A stretch of DNA of 64,000 nucleotides from Reticulitermes speratus. Its lineage: Eukaryota; Arthropoda; Insecta; Blattodea; Rhinotermitidae. The notes under the pieces are model-generated. The model was not told the DNA's origin and did no database searches. It saw only the letters and a program-made list of their open reading frames with translations. Below are positions 1 to 12,226 of the stretch, in pieces. Position 1 is the first letter of the stretch. Every line of letters starts with the position of its first letter. Where the stretch lies: assembly GCA_021186555.1 (NCBI GenBank), contig JAJKFL010000010.1:25116679-25180678 (forward strand), read 5' to 3'. The translations under genes were made by a program, and so were the position numbers.

Positions 1-30
1 TATGTTATATATATATCGTGCATTTTACAT

Positions 31-354
31 AATTAATTAATTTTATTTCAATCCAAAAAATGCACTACACTTTCTTTATTGATTTCTTGCCCCTACATGT
101 TTCGGCACACCTTGTGCCATCCTCAGGGAGGTCGTCGAGAGTTCACAATCTTCAATACATCCAATTGTGCTTGGTGACTTACAGTAATTGTGTGTTGTGA
201 AAGTGAGTGAAAAACAGTTGGGTGTGTTGAAGATTGTGAACTGTCGACGACCCCCCTGAGGATGGCACAAGGTCTGCCGAAACATGTAGGGGCAAGAAAT
301 GATTGAAAGAAAGTGTAGTGCATTTGTTGGATTGAAATAAAGTTAATTAATTAC
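31..354. mobile_element. Inverted-repeat element with a hammerhead-like motif in each arm
   Basis: The arms (about 31-166 and 213-354) are imperfect reverse complements around a short central loop, and both ends are AT-rich (taattaatt). Each arm carries a hammerhead-like core reading outward. On the minus strand at 91-126, CTGAGGA is followed by a GGCAC/GTGCC stem and GAAACATGT. On the plus strand at 256-290, CTGAGGA is followed by a GGC/GCC stem and GAAACATGT. Minimal hammerhead ribozymes of this type are known from the flanking repeats of Penelope-like retroelements. As in the other copies here, one extra base lies between the CTGANGA box and stem II. No protein is encoded. The Penelope link is inferred. 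Confidence 0.6.
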
Positions 355-374
355 TGCTGGAAGTTCTAAAATAC

Positions 375-602
375 AAGTCGTTGACATCTTCGCTCTTCTG
401 GGATGTTACGCAGCGTAGATTGGTAGTTATTTACCGACGTTTCGTGACAACTTATCGGTCCCATCTTCAAGGGCCAAACAACCCCTGAAAATGACACCGA
501 TAGGTTGTCACGAAACGTCGGTAAACACTTAACACACGACGCCGTGTAATACCCCAGAAGACCGCAGATTTCATCAACATCGCGGCGGAAGCCTGAAATC
601 AG
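375..602. mobile_element. Second hammerhead-like inverted-repeat element (family of 48247-48440)
   Basis: Outer arms (gctcttctgggatgttacgc on the left, a diverged reverse complement near 550-575) flank two hammerhead-like cores pointing away from each other. The minus-strand core at 436-471 is TGAAGA, stem, GAAACGTC. The plus-strand core at 485-519 is CTGAAAA, a stem with TGACA/TGTCA, then GAAACGTC. The right flank (ggcggaagcctgaaatc) recurs as its reverse complement at about 48247, which shows a dispersed family. CTGAAAA departs from the CTGANGA consensus, so at least that copy is probably inactive. Confidence 0.6.
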
Positions 603-626
603 ACTAATACAGAAAACGAATTGACT

Positions 627-1692
627 CTACTGACATCTGCAGATGTACTAGCGGTGTGCATCTGACTAGACACAACTCGAGTCTGGGTGTGTCACTGCTA
701 CTGACATCTGCAGATGTACTAGCGGTGTGTATCTGACTAGACACAACTCGAGTCTGGGTGTGTCACTGCTACTGACATCTGCAGATGTACTAGCGGTGTG
801 TATCTGACTAGACACAACTCGAGTCTGGGTGTGTCACTGCTACTGACATCTGCAGATGTACTAGCGGTGTGTATCTGACTAGACACAACTCGAGTCTGGG
901 TGTGTCACTGCTACTGACATCTGCAGATGTACTAGCGGTGTGTATCTGACTAGACACAACTCGAGTCTGGGTGTGTCACTGCTACTGACATCTGCAGATG
1001 TACTAGCGGTGTGTATCTGACTAGACACAACTCGAGTCTGGGTGTGTCACTGCTACTGACATCTGCAGATGTACTAGCGGTGTGTATCTGACTAGACACA
1101 ACTCGAGTCTGGGTGTGTCACTGCTACTGACATCTGCAGATGTACTAGCGGTGTGTATCTGACTAGACACAACTAGAGTCTGGGTGTGTCACTGCTACTG
1201 ACATCTGCAGATGTACTATCGGTGTGTATCTGACTAGACACAATTCGAGTCTGGGTGTGTCACAGCTACTGACATCTGCAGATGTTCTAGCGGTGTGCAT
1301 CTGACTAGACACAGCTCGGGTCTGGGTGTGTCACTGCTACTGACATCTGCAGATGTACTAGCGGTGTGTATCTGACTAGACACAGTTCGAGTCTGCGTGT
1401 GTCACTGCTACTGACATCTGCAGATGTTCTAGCGGTGTGCATCTGACTAGACACAGCTCGGGTCTGGGTGTGTCACTACCACTGACATCTGCAGATGTAC
1501 TAGCGGTGTGTATCTGACTAGACACAGTTCGAGTCTGCGTGTGTCACTGCTACTGACATCTGCAGATGTTCTAGCGGTGTGCATCTGACTAGACACAGCT
1601 CGGGTCTGGGTGTGTCACTGCCACTGACATCTGCAGATGTTCTAGCGGTGTGCATCTGACTAGACAGCTCGAGTCTGCGTGTGTCACTGCCG
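627..1692. repeat. 71-bp tandem repeat, about 15 copies
   Basis: The unit begins ctactgacatctgcagatgt and recurs every 71 bp (for example at 627, 698 and 769). The first eight copies are almost identical. Later copies from about 1180 carry shared variants (cagctcggg, cagttcgag, gatgttctag) that alternate in pairs, so the right half looks older or was amplified as dimers. Open frames here cross the array and are not genes. Confidence 0.95.
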
Positions 1693-2214
1693 GCAACAAC
1701 AAACGCATGTGATACACGCAATGCGTTACAGCACACGGCATGCGAACCACAACTTGCGCCTTCTTGGAACACAATATCTGCAGAAGTCCTGCGTCAGGCA
1801 ACCCGCACGACGCCAACGACAGCAGTGCCGAACCATCAGGCTGCGCGATTCGCGTGCAATGCAAATGCCGATGACCCTATCATAAAGCCAGCCACTCCCT
1901 CTTGGGCGGCGGAACGAACGGATTAGACGGAGCCTGTACTTCTATTCTCCACACTCCTCCCGGGATACAGCGGTCGTGACCTCCGTTATAGTACTGCAAG
2001 TTAACATCAGCCCTTCGACAGGAAGGGGGCCCAAGAGTCACGAGACAGCAAATTGTAATTTGTTGCACTCACAATACTTATGCTGATTACAAGCTGCACG
2101 GTACCGCTGTGAAAGCCTCGAGACTTACACTAGTACATGACGTCACAGCTTGGATTGACTCTCTTCGGTAGGTATTAAACTAGATTTCATCCATTCGAAT
2201 TTACATTCCTTTAA
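1693..2214. other. Interval with no recognised feature
   Basis: About 520 bp between two arrays. No coding signature, tRNA-like sequence or repeat unit was recognised on either strand. A CRE-like palindrome (tgacgtca) occurs near 2138, as it does next to several inverted-repeat elements here. Confidence 0.4.
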
Positions 2215-3556
2215 GAGTCCAGTGGTTACTATATGTACCACCAGGTTTAACATTCACAAATTCTACGTTCTGCCCACACAGTGTATTTATGTGTTTTGTG
2301 TGGATCTGAGAACAAACAGCGATTATTTCACTGTACAGCATTAACTGACTGATTTGTATAACTGAGACGGAGTGTGTTTACTGCGCGGTACGGACTGTAT
2401 TTATGTGTTTTGTGTGGATCTCAGAACAAACAGCGATTATTTCACTGTACAGCATTAACTGACTGGTTTGTATAACTGAGACGGAGTGTGTTTACTGCGC
2501 GGTACGGACTGTATTTATGTGTTTTGTGTGGATCTCAGAACAAACAGCGATTATTTCACTGTACAACATTAACTGACTGGTTTGTATAACTGAGATGGAG
2601 TTTGTTTACTGCGCGGTACGGACTGTATTTATGTGTTTTGTGTGGATCTCAGAACAAACAGCCATTATTTCACTGTACAGCATTAACTGACTGGTTTGTG
2701 TAACTGAGACGGAGTGTGTTTACTGCGCGGTACGGACTGTATTTATGTGTTTTGTGTGGATCTCAGAACAAACAGCGATTATGTCACTGTACAGCATTAA
2801 CTGACTGGTTTGTATAACTGAGACGGAGTGTGTTTACTGCGCGGTACGGACTGTATTTATGTGTTTTGTGTGGATCTCAGAACAAACAGCGATTATTTCA
2901 CTGTACAACATTAACTGACTGGTTTGTATAACTGAGACGGAGTGTGCTTACTGCGCGGTACGGACTGTATTTATGTGTTTTGTGTGGATCTCAGAACAAA
3001 CAGCGATTATTTCACTGTACAGCATTAACTGACTGGTTTGTATAACTGAGACGGAGTGTGTTTACTGCGCGGTACGGACTGTATTCATGTGTTTTGTGTG
3101 GATCTCAGAACAAACAGCGATTATTTCACTGTACAGCATTAACTGACTGGTTTGTATAACTGAGACGGAGTGTGCTTACTGCGCGGTACGGACTGTATTC
3201 ATGTGTTTTGTGTGGATCTCAGAACAAACAGCGATTATTTCACTGTACAGCATTAACTGACTGGTTTGTATAACTGAGACGGAGTGTGTTTACTGCGCGG
3301 TACGAACTGTATTTATGTGTTTTGTGTGGATCTCAGAACAAACAGCGATTATTTCACTGTACAACATTAACTGACTGGTTTGTATAACTGAGACGGAGTG
3401 TGTTTACTGCGCGGTACGGACTGTATTTATGTGTTTTGTGTGGATCTCAGAACAAACAGCGATTATTTCACTGTACAACATTTACTGACTGGTTTGTATA
3501 ATTGAGATGGAGTGTGTTTACATCGCGGTACGACAGGAATATTTAAATACAATTCA
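2215..3556 (+). repeat. 114-bp satellite array A with its conserved terminus, about 11 copies
   Basis: The left boundary is the conserved terminus (ccagtggttactatatgtac ... gcccacacagtg, 2218-2284) that borders most arrays of this satellite. The 114-bp unit (key strings gcgcggtacggactg and ctgactggtttgtataactg) then repeats at exact spacing (2383, 2497, 2611). The right end is AT-rich (ggaatatttaaatacaattc). Orientation is defined here as plus when the terminus is on the left. The unit length is a multiple of three but contains a stop in the usual variant. Confidence 0.92.
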
Positions 3557-3559
3557 GGT

Positions 3560-4390
3560 GAATTCCCTTTTTTAGATCGTGCCATAGCTCAGGCGGTTAG
3601 TCGCCGGCCTTTTACCTCAGAGGCTTGGGTTCGATCCCAGGTCAGTCCATGCGAGATTTGTGTTGGACAGATTGGCACTGTGACAGGTTTTTCTCCCAGT
3701 ACTTCAGTTTTCCCTTGTCAGTATCATTCCACCAATGCTCCACACTCATTCATACATCTACCACCAACGCTGTATAATGTTTCTCTCCCAGTACTTCAGT
3801 TTCCCCTGTCAGTATCATTCCACCAATGCTCCATACTCATTCACACATCTACCACCAACGCTGTATAATGTTTCTCTCCCAGTACTTCAGTTTCCCCTGT
3901 CAGTATCATTCCACCAATGCTCCATACTCATTCACACATCTACCACCAACGCTGTATAATGTTTCTCTCCCAGTACTTCAGTTTCCCCTGTCAGTATCAT
4001 TCCACCAATGCTCCATACTCATTCATACATCTACCACCAACGCTGTATAATGTTTCTCTCCCAGTACTTCAGTTCTCCCTGTCAGTATCATTCCACCAAT
4101 GCTCCATACTCATTCATACATCTACCACCAACGCTGTATAATGTTTCTCTCCCAGTACTTCAGTTTCCCCTGTCAGTATCATTCCACCAATGCTCCATAC
4201 TCATTCATCCATCTACCACCAACGCTGTATAATGTTTCTCTCCCAGTACTTCAGTTTCCCCTGTCAGTATCATTCCACCAATGCTCCATACTCATCTTCA
4301 TGTATTCGTTGCTCTTACCAGAAGGAGAAATGGGCGAAGCCTGGAAACCTTTCGGAAATCGTGGAATTATTTGATCAGACCAATGTTTGT
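3560..4390 (+). mobile_element. tRNA-derived SINE (family B) whose body is a 91-bp tandem array
   Basis: The tRNA-like head has an A-box-like segment (tagctcaggcggttag, about 3583) and a B box (GGTTCGATCCC, about 3629). The body holds one copy of ctcccagtacttcag ... ctccatactcattc, which becomes a 91-bp array of about 6.5 copies (3691-4295). The 3' tail (ttaccagaaggagaaatg ... cctggaaacctttc, about 4296-4350) is unique and recurs beside the second array at 7581-7650. The tandem unit is therefore part of the SINE body. A partial head of the same family is at 43905. Confidence 0.8.
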
Positions 4391-4874
4391 ACTTAGTCTT
4401 TGAGTGTTACAAGCTGAAAAGCACAGCGCAGAATACAGAACTACCGAACCGACATGTCAGTCATCGTACAAGAAGTGAACAGAGAGACATAACTGTCAAA
4501 CAGCTGTCTGTTTGTGGATGGAACACACTTACTGCTTTTGTCTTGGAAAGCAGCGCACAGAAGAGAGACGTCATACAGGACTGACAGTACCAGGCAATTA
4601 CGAACTGTTGACGAGTATCCATTAGCGGGACGACAATACGGTCTGTGCTGTATTGACGGTCAAATGAGAGATCGTTAACAATGCATTAAGATGTTATTGC
4701 TGTGTGGGGAGAGAAATACATGTTGGTAGCAACGAACTGTCGAGTATTGTGGGAATATGCGTGAACATTTGGTGCGTATAACATGACGTCACAGTCACGA
4801 CGTCATGTGCAGTTTGTGCTTAGCAGGAAGAATATTACAGAGGCGCATTTATATGGTACATAGTCACTATGGTA
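4391..4874. other. Interval with no recognised gene; short CRE-bearing palindrome
   Basis: No coding or repeat signature was found except an imperfect palindrome at about 4782-4810 (catgacgtca ... gacgtcatg), made of two CRE-like halves around a short centre. Confidence 0.4.
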
Positions 4875-4879
4875 CCATA

Positions 4880-4960
4880 CACACAAATACACTGTGTGGG
4901 CAGAACGTACAATTTGTGAATGTTAAACTTGGCGGTACATATAGTAACCACTGGGCTTCA
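4880..4960 (-). repeat. Lone terminus of the 114-bp satellite element, without an array
   Basis: This copy of the terminus (actgtgtgggcagaacgta ... ccactgggctt) lies directly upstream of array B but has essentially no 114-bp units on its left side. It looks like a remnant of another copy of the element. Confidence 0.75.
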
Positions 4961-4978
4961 GGTGTGTACATATAAAGA

Positions 4979-6760
4979 CCCAGTCCGTACCGCGCAGTAA
5001 ACACACTCCGTCTCAGTTATACAAACCAGTCAGTTAATGTTGTACAGTGAAATAATCGCTGTTTGTTCTGAGATCCACACAAAACACATAAATACAGTCC
5101 GTACCGCGCAGTAAACACACTCCGTCTCAGTTATACAAACCAGTCAGTTAATGTTGTACAGTGAAATAATCGCTGTTTGTTCTGAGATCCACACAAAACA
5201 CATAAATACAGTCCGTACCGCGCAGTAAACACACTCCGTCTCAGTTATACAAACCAGTCAGTTAATGCTGTACAGTGAAATAATCGCTGTTTGTTCTGAG
5301 ATCCACACAAAACACATAAATACAGTCCGTACCGCGCAGTAAACACACTCCGTCTCAGTTATACAAACCAGTCAGTTAATGTTGTACAGTGAAATAATGG
5401 CTGTTTGTTCTGAGATCCACACAAAACACATAAATACAGTCCGTACCGCGCAGTAAACACACTCCGTCTCAGTTATACAAACCAGTCAGTTAATGCTGTA
5501 CAGTGAAATAATCGCTGTTTGTTCTGAGATCCACACAAAACACATAAATACAGTCCGTACCGCGCAGTAAACACACTCCGTCTCAGTTATACAAACCAGT
5601 CAGTTAATGTTGTACAGTGAAATAATCGCTGTTTGTTCTGAGATCCACACAAAACACATAAATACAGTCCGTACCGCGCAGTAAACACACTCCGTCTCAG
5701 TTATACAAACCAGTCAGTTAATGTTGTACAGTGAAATAATCGCTGTTTGTTCTGAGATCCACACAAAACACATAAATACAGTCCGTACCGCGCAGTAAAC
5801 ACACTCCGTCTCAGTTATACAAACCAGTCAGTTAATGCTGTACAGTGAAATAATCGCTGTTTGTTCTGAGATCCACACAAAACACATAAATACAGTCCGT
5901 ACCGCGCAGTAAACACACTCCGTCTCAGTTATACAAACCAGTCAGTTAATGTTGTACAGTGAAATAATCGCTGCTTGTTCTGAGATCCACACAAAACACA
6001 TAAATACAGTCCGTACCGCGCAGTAAACACACTCCGTCTCAGTTATACAAACCAGTCAGTTAATGCTGTACAGTGAAATAATCGCTGTTTGTTCTGAGAT
6101 CCACACAAAACACATAAATACAGTCCGTACCGCGCAGTAAACACACTCCGTCACAGTTATACAAACCAGTCAATTAATGTTGTACAGTGAAATAATCGCT
6201 GTTTGTTCTGAGATCCACACAAAACACATAAATACAGTTCGTACCGCGCAGTAAACACACTCCGTCTCAGTTATACAAACTAGCCAGTTAATGTTGTACA
6301 GTGAAATAATCGCTGTTTGTTCTGAGATCCACACAAAACACATAATTACAGTCCGTACCGCGCAGTAAACACACTCCGTCTCAGTTATACAAACCAGTCA
6401 GTTAATGTTGTACAGTGAAATAATCGCTGTTTGTTCTGAGATCCACACAAAACACATAAATACAGTCCGTACCGCGCAGTAAACACACTCCGTCTCAGTT
6501 ATACAAACCAGTCAATTAATGTTGTACAGTGAAATAATCGCTGTTTGTTCTGAGATCCACACAAAACACATAAATACAGTCCGTACCGCGCAGTAAACAC
6601 ACTCCGTCTCAGTTATACAAACCAGTCAGTTAATGTTGTACAGTGAAATAATCGCCGTTTGTTCTGAGATCCACACAAAACACATAAATACACTGTGTGG
6701 GCAGAACGTGGAATTGTGAATGTTAAACGTGGTGGTACATATAGAAACCACTGGGCTCTA
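4979..6760 (-). repeat. 114-bp satellite array B with terminus, about 15 copies
   Basis: The array is the reverse complement of array A: cagtccgtaccgcgcagtaa repeats every 114 bp from 4981 to about 6690. It then ends in the conserved terminus (gtgtgggcagaacgtggaat ... accactgggctct, to 6760). Copies differ by only a few bases, mainly atgttg/atgctg and single substitutions. Confidence 0.93.
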
Positions 6761-7580
6761 GAGAGTTAATTTCGTTAGCACAAAGCGAAACTGACACATG
6801 CACATTAATGGAGGACCGAATGGTTTCTGTTGTGCCCTACGTTTCTCAACAGATCAACATTTTGACAGCCAGCTACGTTCGTAGATGTAACACAAACGCA
6901 CAAATAAACAAACTGACCATTACTGACATATTACATATAAGAATGCATGGCTCTGTGGCCTAAACTATCTAACTACATAGAAAATACACCGTGTTGAGAA
7001 GCTGACAGTCGCCAAACCAGTCAAGAAATTCCCCTCCGTTCAGTACCGTGCTCACTAGTTTGACGCTCCGCCCACAACACACCAGCAGCTGATCTACCAA
7101 CACTCAATTATATGCCTGTTCGCTAAGTTCTCCATTCAAACACTTACCGCACAGTAATGCACTATCTCACATAATCTATAGTCTTTACAACAATGCACAG
7201 TCAAGATACGTCATCAGTCAATTGACTATAATGGCAAACATGACGAATGCGATGAACGTGGCGGTACGAACCGCTGACCTTAACTACACAGAAGAGCCTT
7301 CCGCATGAGTGGAGCCATCAGCAGCTGTTTCATTTCATTTAAGTTCTGCTGACGCATTTTAGCGTGCTGTAACCTGATGTGGTCAATGGACCCTACAGAA
7401 GGCGGGTCAACATTCTCTTGTTTACATCGCAGCAGGCAAGATGACGAGTTGATATAAAAACGGTCCAGGCGGCAGACTAAGAGCGGAGGACATGCAGACT
7501 GGACCAGCGACGGAGCAAGGTTATGTCTAACAGAAGTGAAAGTACTTGTATATGTAATGCCGCTGACTTACAAAACACCA
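6761..7580. other. Mostly unrecognised; short LINE 3'-end remnant at about 6990-7050
   Basis: At 6990-7050, the segment gttgagaagctgacag ... cagtcaagaaattcc matches the 3' noncoding end of the LINE at 54027-54150 (same strand, minus). The rest of the 820-bp interval has no recognised coding region, RNA or repeat. Confidence 0.45.
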
Positions 7581-9066
7581 CTGATTTTTGGAAGGTTCCC
7601 AGGCTTCGTCCGTTTGTACTTCTGGTAACGGCAACATGTAGATGAAGATGAGTGTGGAGCGTTGGTGGAATGATACTGACAGGGGAAACTGAAGTACTGG
7701 GAGAGAAACATTATACAGCGTTGGTGGTAGATGTATGAATGAGTATGGAGCATTGGTGGAATGATACTGACAGGGGAAACTGAAGTACTGGGAGAGAAAC
7801 ATTATACAGCGTTGGTGGTAGATGTATGAATGAGTATGGAGCATTGGTGGAATGATACTGACAGGGGAAACTGAAGTACTGGGAGAGAAACATTATACAG
7901 CGTTGGTGGTAGATGTATGAATGAGTATGGAGCATTGGTGGAATGATACTGACAGGGGAAAACTGAAGTACTGGGAGAGAAACATTATACAGCGTTGGTG
8001 GTAGATGAATGAATGAGTATGGAGCATTGGTGGAATGATACTGACAGGGGAAAACTGAAGTACTGGGAGAGAAACATTATACAGCGTTGGTGGTAGATGA
8101 ATGAATGAGTATGGAGCATTGGTGGAATGATATTCACAGGGGAAAACTGAAGTACTGGGAGAGAAACATTATACAGCGTTGGCGGTAGATGAATGAATGA
8201 GTATGGAGCATTGGTGGAATGATACTGACAGGGGAAACTGAAGTACTGGGAGAGAAACATTATACAGCGTTGGTGGTAGATGTGTGAATGAGTATGGAAC
8301 ATTGGTGGAATGATACTGACAGGGGAAACTGAAGTACTGGGAGAGAAACATTATACAGCGTTGGTGGTAGATGGATGAATGAGTATGGACCATTGGTGGA
8401 ATGATAATGACAGGGGAAAACTGAAGTACTGGGAGAGAAACATTATACAGCGTTGGTGGTAGATGGATGAATGAGTATCGAGCATTGGTGAAATGATAGT
8501 GACAGGGGTAACTGAAGTACTGGGAGAGAAACATTATACAGCGTTGGTGGTAGATGAATGAATGAGTATGGAGCATTGGTGTAATGATACTGACAGGGGA
8601 AAACTGAAGTACTGGAAGAGAAACAATATACAGCGTTGGTGGTAGATGGATGAATGAGTATGGAGCATTGGTGGAATGATACTGACAGGGGAAAACTGAA
8701 GTACTGGGAGAAAAACACTATACAGCGTTGGTGGTAGATGGATGAATGAGTATGGAGCATTGGTGGAATAATACTGACAGGGAAAACTGAAGTACTGGGA
8801 GAGAAACATTATACAGCGTTGGTGGTAGATGGATGAATGAGTATGGAGCATTGGTGGAATGATAGTGACAGGGGTAACTGAAGTACTGGGAGAGAAACAT
8901 TATACAGCGTTGGTGGTAGATGAATGAATGAGTATGGAGCATTGGTGGAATGATACTGACAGGGGAAAACTGAAGTACTGGGAGAGAAACAATATACAGC
9001 GTTGGTGGTAGATGGATGAATGAGTATGGAGCATTGGTGGAATGATACTGACAGGGGAAACCAAAT
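7581..9066 (-). mobile_element. SINE family B fragment with a 91-bp tandem array, about 15 copies
   Basis: Read on the minus strand, about 15-16 copies of the 91/92-bp unit (ccagtacttcag ... ccaccaacgctgtataatg) end in the same 3' tail as the plus-strand copy at 4296 (ttaccagaagtacaaacg ... aagcctgggaacc, 7586-7650). The tRNA-like head is missing and the array stops abruptly at about 9066. Units in 8100-9050 are more diverged than those next to the tail. Confidence 0.88.
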
Positions 9067-9690
9067 TATTATATATAAAGAACTGAATTATATATAAAGA
9101 TTATATATACAGATTCAGTCCGTACCGCGCAGTAAAAACACTCCGTCTCAGTTATACAAACCAGTCAGTTAATGCTGTACAGTGAAATAATCGCTGTTTG
9201 TTCTGAGATCCACACAAAACACATAAATACAGTCCGTACCACGCAGTAAACACACTCCGTCTCAGTTATACAAACCAGTCAGTTAATGCTGTACAGTGAA
9301 ATAATCGCTGTTTGTTCTGAGATCCACACAAAACACATAAATACAGTCCGTACCGCGCAGTAAACACATTCCGTCTCAGTTATACAAACCAGTCAGTTAA
9401 TGTTGTACAGTGAAATAATCGCTGTTTGTTATGAGATCCACACAAAACACATAAATACAGTCCGTACCGCGCAGTAAACACACTCCGTCTCAGTTATACA
9501 AACCAGTCAGTTAATGCTGTACAGTGAAATAATGGCTGTTTGTTCTGAGATCCACACAAAACACATAAATACAGTCCGTACCGCGCAGTAAACACACTCC
9601 GTCTCAGTTATACAAACCAGTCAGTTAATGTTGTACAGTGAAATAATCGCTGTTTGTTCTGAGATCCAAACAAAACACATAAATACATGA
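9067..9690 (-). repeat. 114-bp satellite array C, about 5 copies, terminus missing
   Basis: The array starts after an AT-rich leader (tatatataaag twice) and has five 114-bp units. It breaks at about 9688 inside the unit, before the usual terminus, so this copy is truncated. Confidence 0.88.
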
Positions 9691-10245
9691 CCTGTTGGTG
9701 TCTCAAATGGTGACCACAATCAACTTCGCTACTCACCAACTAACTGTAGACCAGACCCCAGGAACTGACTAGACAAGTGATGACCAACTGCAGACTGTCG
9801 TAGTGTCAGTCACGAAAGTATTTGAAGTACAGTCATTCTTGAGCACAGCTTGAATGACCAGTTGTTTGAAACCGTATCTTATATCGACGCTGCTGATGAT
9901 GACTGTGATCAGTAAGACGCCCTTCTTGTACTACACCTGGAATACAAAATAAGAACCAAATCACGCAACTTCCAGAAGAGCTGGCGTGGCGAGCAGTGCT
10001 GGAGACACGAGATTTATTGTGACTAGGACCGTTAGCTGCCACCGCAGTCCTGGCAAGATAAACACACACTATAGGCTTCTTCTGCCATTCTTTCAGTTTA
10101 CGATTCATTTGGCCATGAGTCAACACACCTTGTCATAACCTTGGCCTTAAAGAATTACAACCCGAGGAAGTCTCTTGCCTGTTAGGGAAGGTTCTGTTAC
10201 ATGCAGCTGACTTAGCAATAAAACTGTCATAACAAAAACACTGAC
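9691..10245. other. Interval with no recognised feature
   Basis: About 555 bp. A minus-strand open frame of 97 codons is present but shows no recognised domain and no usable context. I do not call it a gene. Confidence 0.35.
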
Positions 10246-11385
10246 CCTTCAAAGTCCAGTGGTCAGTATATGTACCACCATGTTTAACATTCACGAATTC
10301 TACGTTGTGCCCACACAGTGTATTTATGTGTTTTGTGTGGATCTCAGAACAAACAGCGATTATTTCACTGTATAACATTAACTGACTGGTTTGTATAACT
10401 GAGACGGAGTGTGTTTACTGCGCGGTACGGACTGTATTTATGTGTTTTGTGTGGATCTCAGAACAAACAGCGATTATTTCACTGTACAACATTAACTGAC
10501 TGGTTTGTATAACTGAGACGGAGTGTGTTTACTGCGCGGTACGGACTGTATTTATGTGTTTTGTGTGGATCTCAGAACAAACAGCGATTATTTCACTGTA
10601 CAACATTAACTGACTGGTTTGTATAACTGAGACGGAATGTGTTTACTGCGCGGTACGGACTGTATTTATGTGTTTTGTGGGGATCTCAGAACAAACAGCG
10701 ATTATTTCACTGTACAACATTAACTGACTGGTTTGTATAACTGAGACGGAGTGTGTTTACTGCGCGGTACGGACTGTATTTATGTGTTTTGTGTGGATCT
10801 CAGAACAAACAGCGATTATTTCACTGTACAACATTAACTGACTGGTTTGTATAACTGAGACGGAGTGTGTTTACTGCGCGGTACGGACTGTATTTATGTG
10901 TTTTGTGTGGATCTCAGAACAAACAGCGATTATTTCACTGTACAACATTAACTGACTGGTTTGTATAACTGAGACGGAGTGTGTTTTACTGCGCGGTACG
11001 GACTGTATTTATGTGTTTTGTGTGGATCTCAGAACAAACAGCGATTATTTCACTGTACAACATTAACTGACTGGTTTGTATAACTGAGACGGAGTGTGTT
11101 TACTGCGCGGTACGGACTGTATTTATGTGTTTTGTGTGGATCTCAGAACAAACAGCGATTATTTCACTGTACAGCAGTAACTGACTGGTTTGTATAACTG
11201 AGACGGAGTGTGTTTACTGCGCGGTACGGACTGTATTTATGTGTTTTGTGTGGATCTCAGAACAAACAGCGATTATTTCACTGTACAACATTAACTGACT
11301 GGTTTGTATAACTGAGACGGAGTGTGTTTATTGCGCGGTACGGACTGAATATTTATATATAATTCAAATCAATTTTCCTCTTCAA
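10246..11385 (+). repeat. 114-bp satellite array D with terminus, about 9 copies
   Basis: The terminus (ccagtggtcagtatatgtac ... cccacacagtg) is at 10258-10320, followed by nine 114-bp units. The right AT-rich end is gaatatttatatataattc. Both element ends are present, so this is one of the most complete copies. Confidence 0.92.
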
Positions 11386-12226
11386 AGATTTAAACTTACC
11401 TTTTGTGTTGTTTCGCGTTGTTTCCGGATTGGCAAAGTGTTCAGTACAGAACTAATACAAATTCACGTCAGACATACAGGAACTTCAAAACATGAGGGTC
11501 GAATTTGAAATGAATGCCCGTGACAGACGTACTTAGTGTGACTGCCGGGCATGCTGGCCTACAAGCAAACAAGCTGACTGACTGACGGCACTGCTGACAG
11601 TTCGTCACAAAGTAACACCACCATCACGTCAGACAATGTCCGCACTCTGACGCATAATTTTTATAGACTATTTCCCGGCAATTTGCTCTGCTGCCATTTT
11701 CAGGAGATCTTTGGCATTACACTAGCAGATTGCGTTTGATTTCCCGTATTAATGGCGATGGATGAAACAGAACTGTTCTGAACATTAGATGGCAGTAAAG
11801 TTGTGTCTGTAAAAGTCATGTATCAAACGGCGCACTGCGCAATTAGCATAATGTAGCGCGGCAACCGGCAAGGCTCTCGGTTTGTCTCCAGACTTCCGCC
11901 GTCTTCCTCAGTCCCTGCTACTGAATCAAGACGCTTTAATAAGTCACGACGCTTCTGTCCGCCACGACGCTTCTCTATACATTTGCACAAACAATTATGA
12001 GACGCCAGAACTTAGAAACAAATTTGGACGAACAAATAAAATAGTGTTCAGTGCAAGAATGGCTTAGAGTCGGAGGAACTTTGAGACGATTCGGCTGTCA
12101 GCAGCGAGTGGCTTAAAGCGAGCAAGCAAGAAGAAGAGGAGGAAGGGAAGAAGAAAGAAACAAGGAAAAACACGGAAATGACACGCGGCACATAGCGATG
12201 GAGTGCAGCAGTGCAGAAAGCTGCGG
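11386..12226. other. Interval with no recognised feature
   Basis: About 840 bp between arrays. It includes a purine-rich stretch (about 12120-12175). No domain, splice-bounded exon or repeat family was recognised. Confidence 0.35.

Noticed and set aside
9833..10126. 97-codon minus-strand open frame
   Set aside because: No recognised domain, no splice or promoter context, and length within chance for this base composition.
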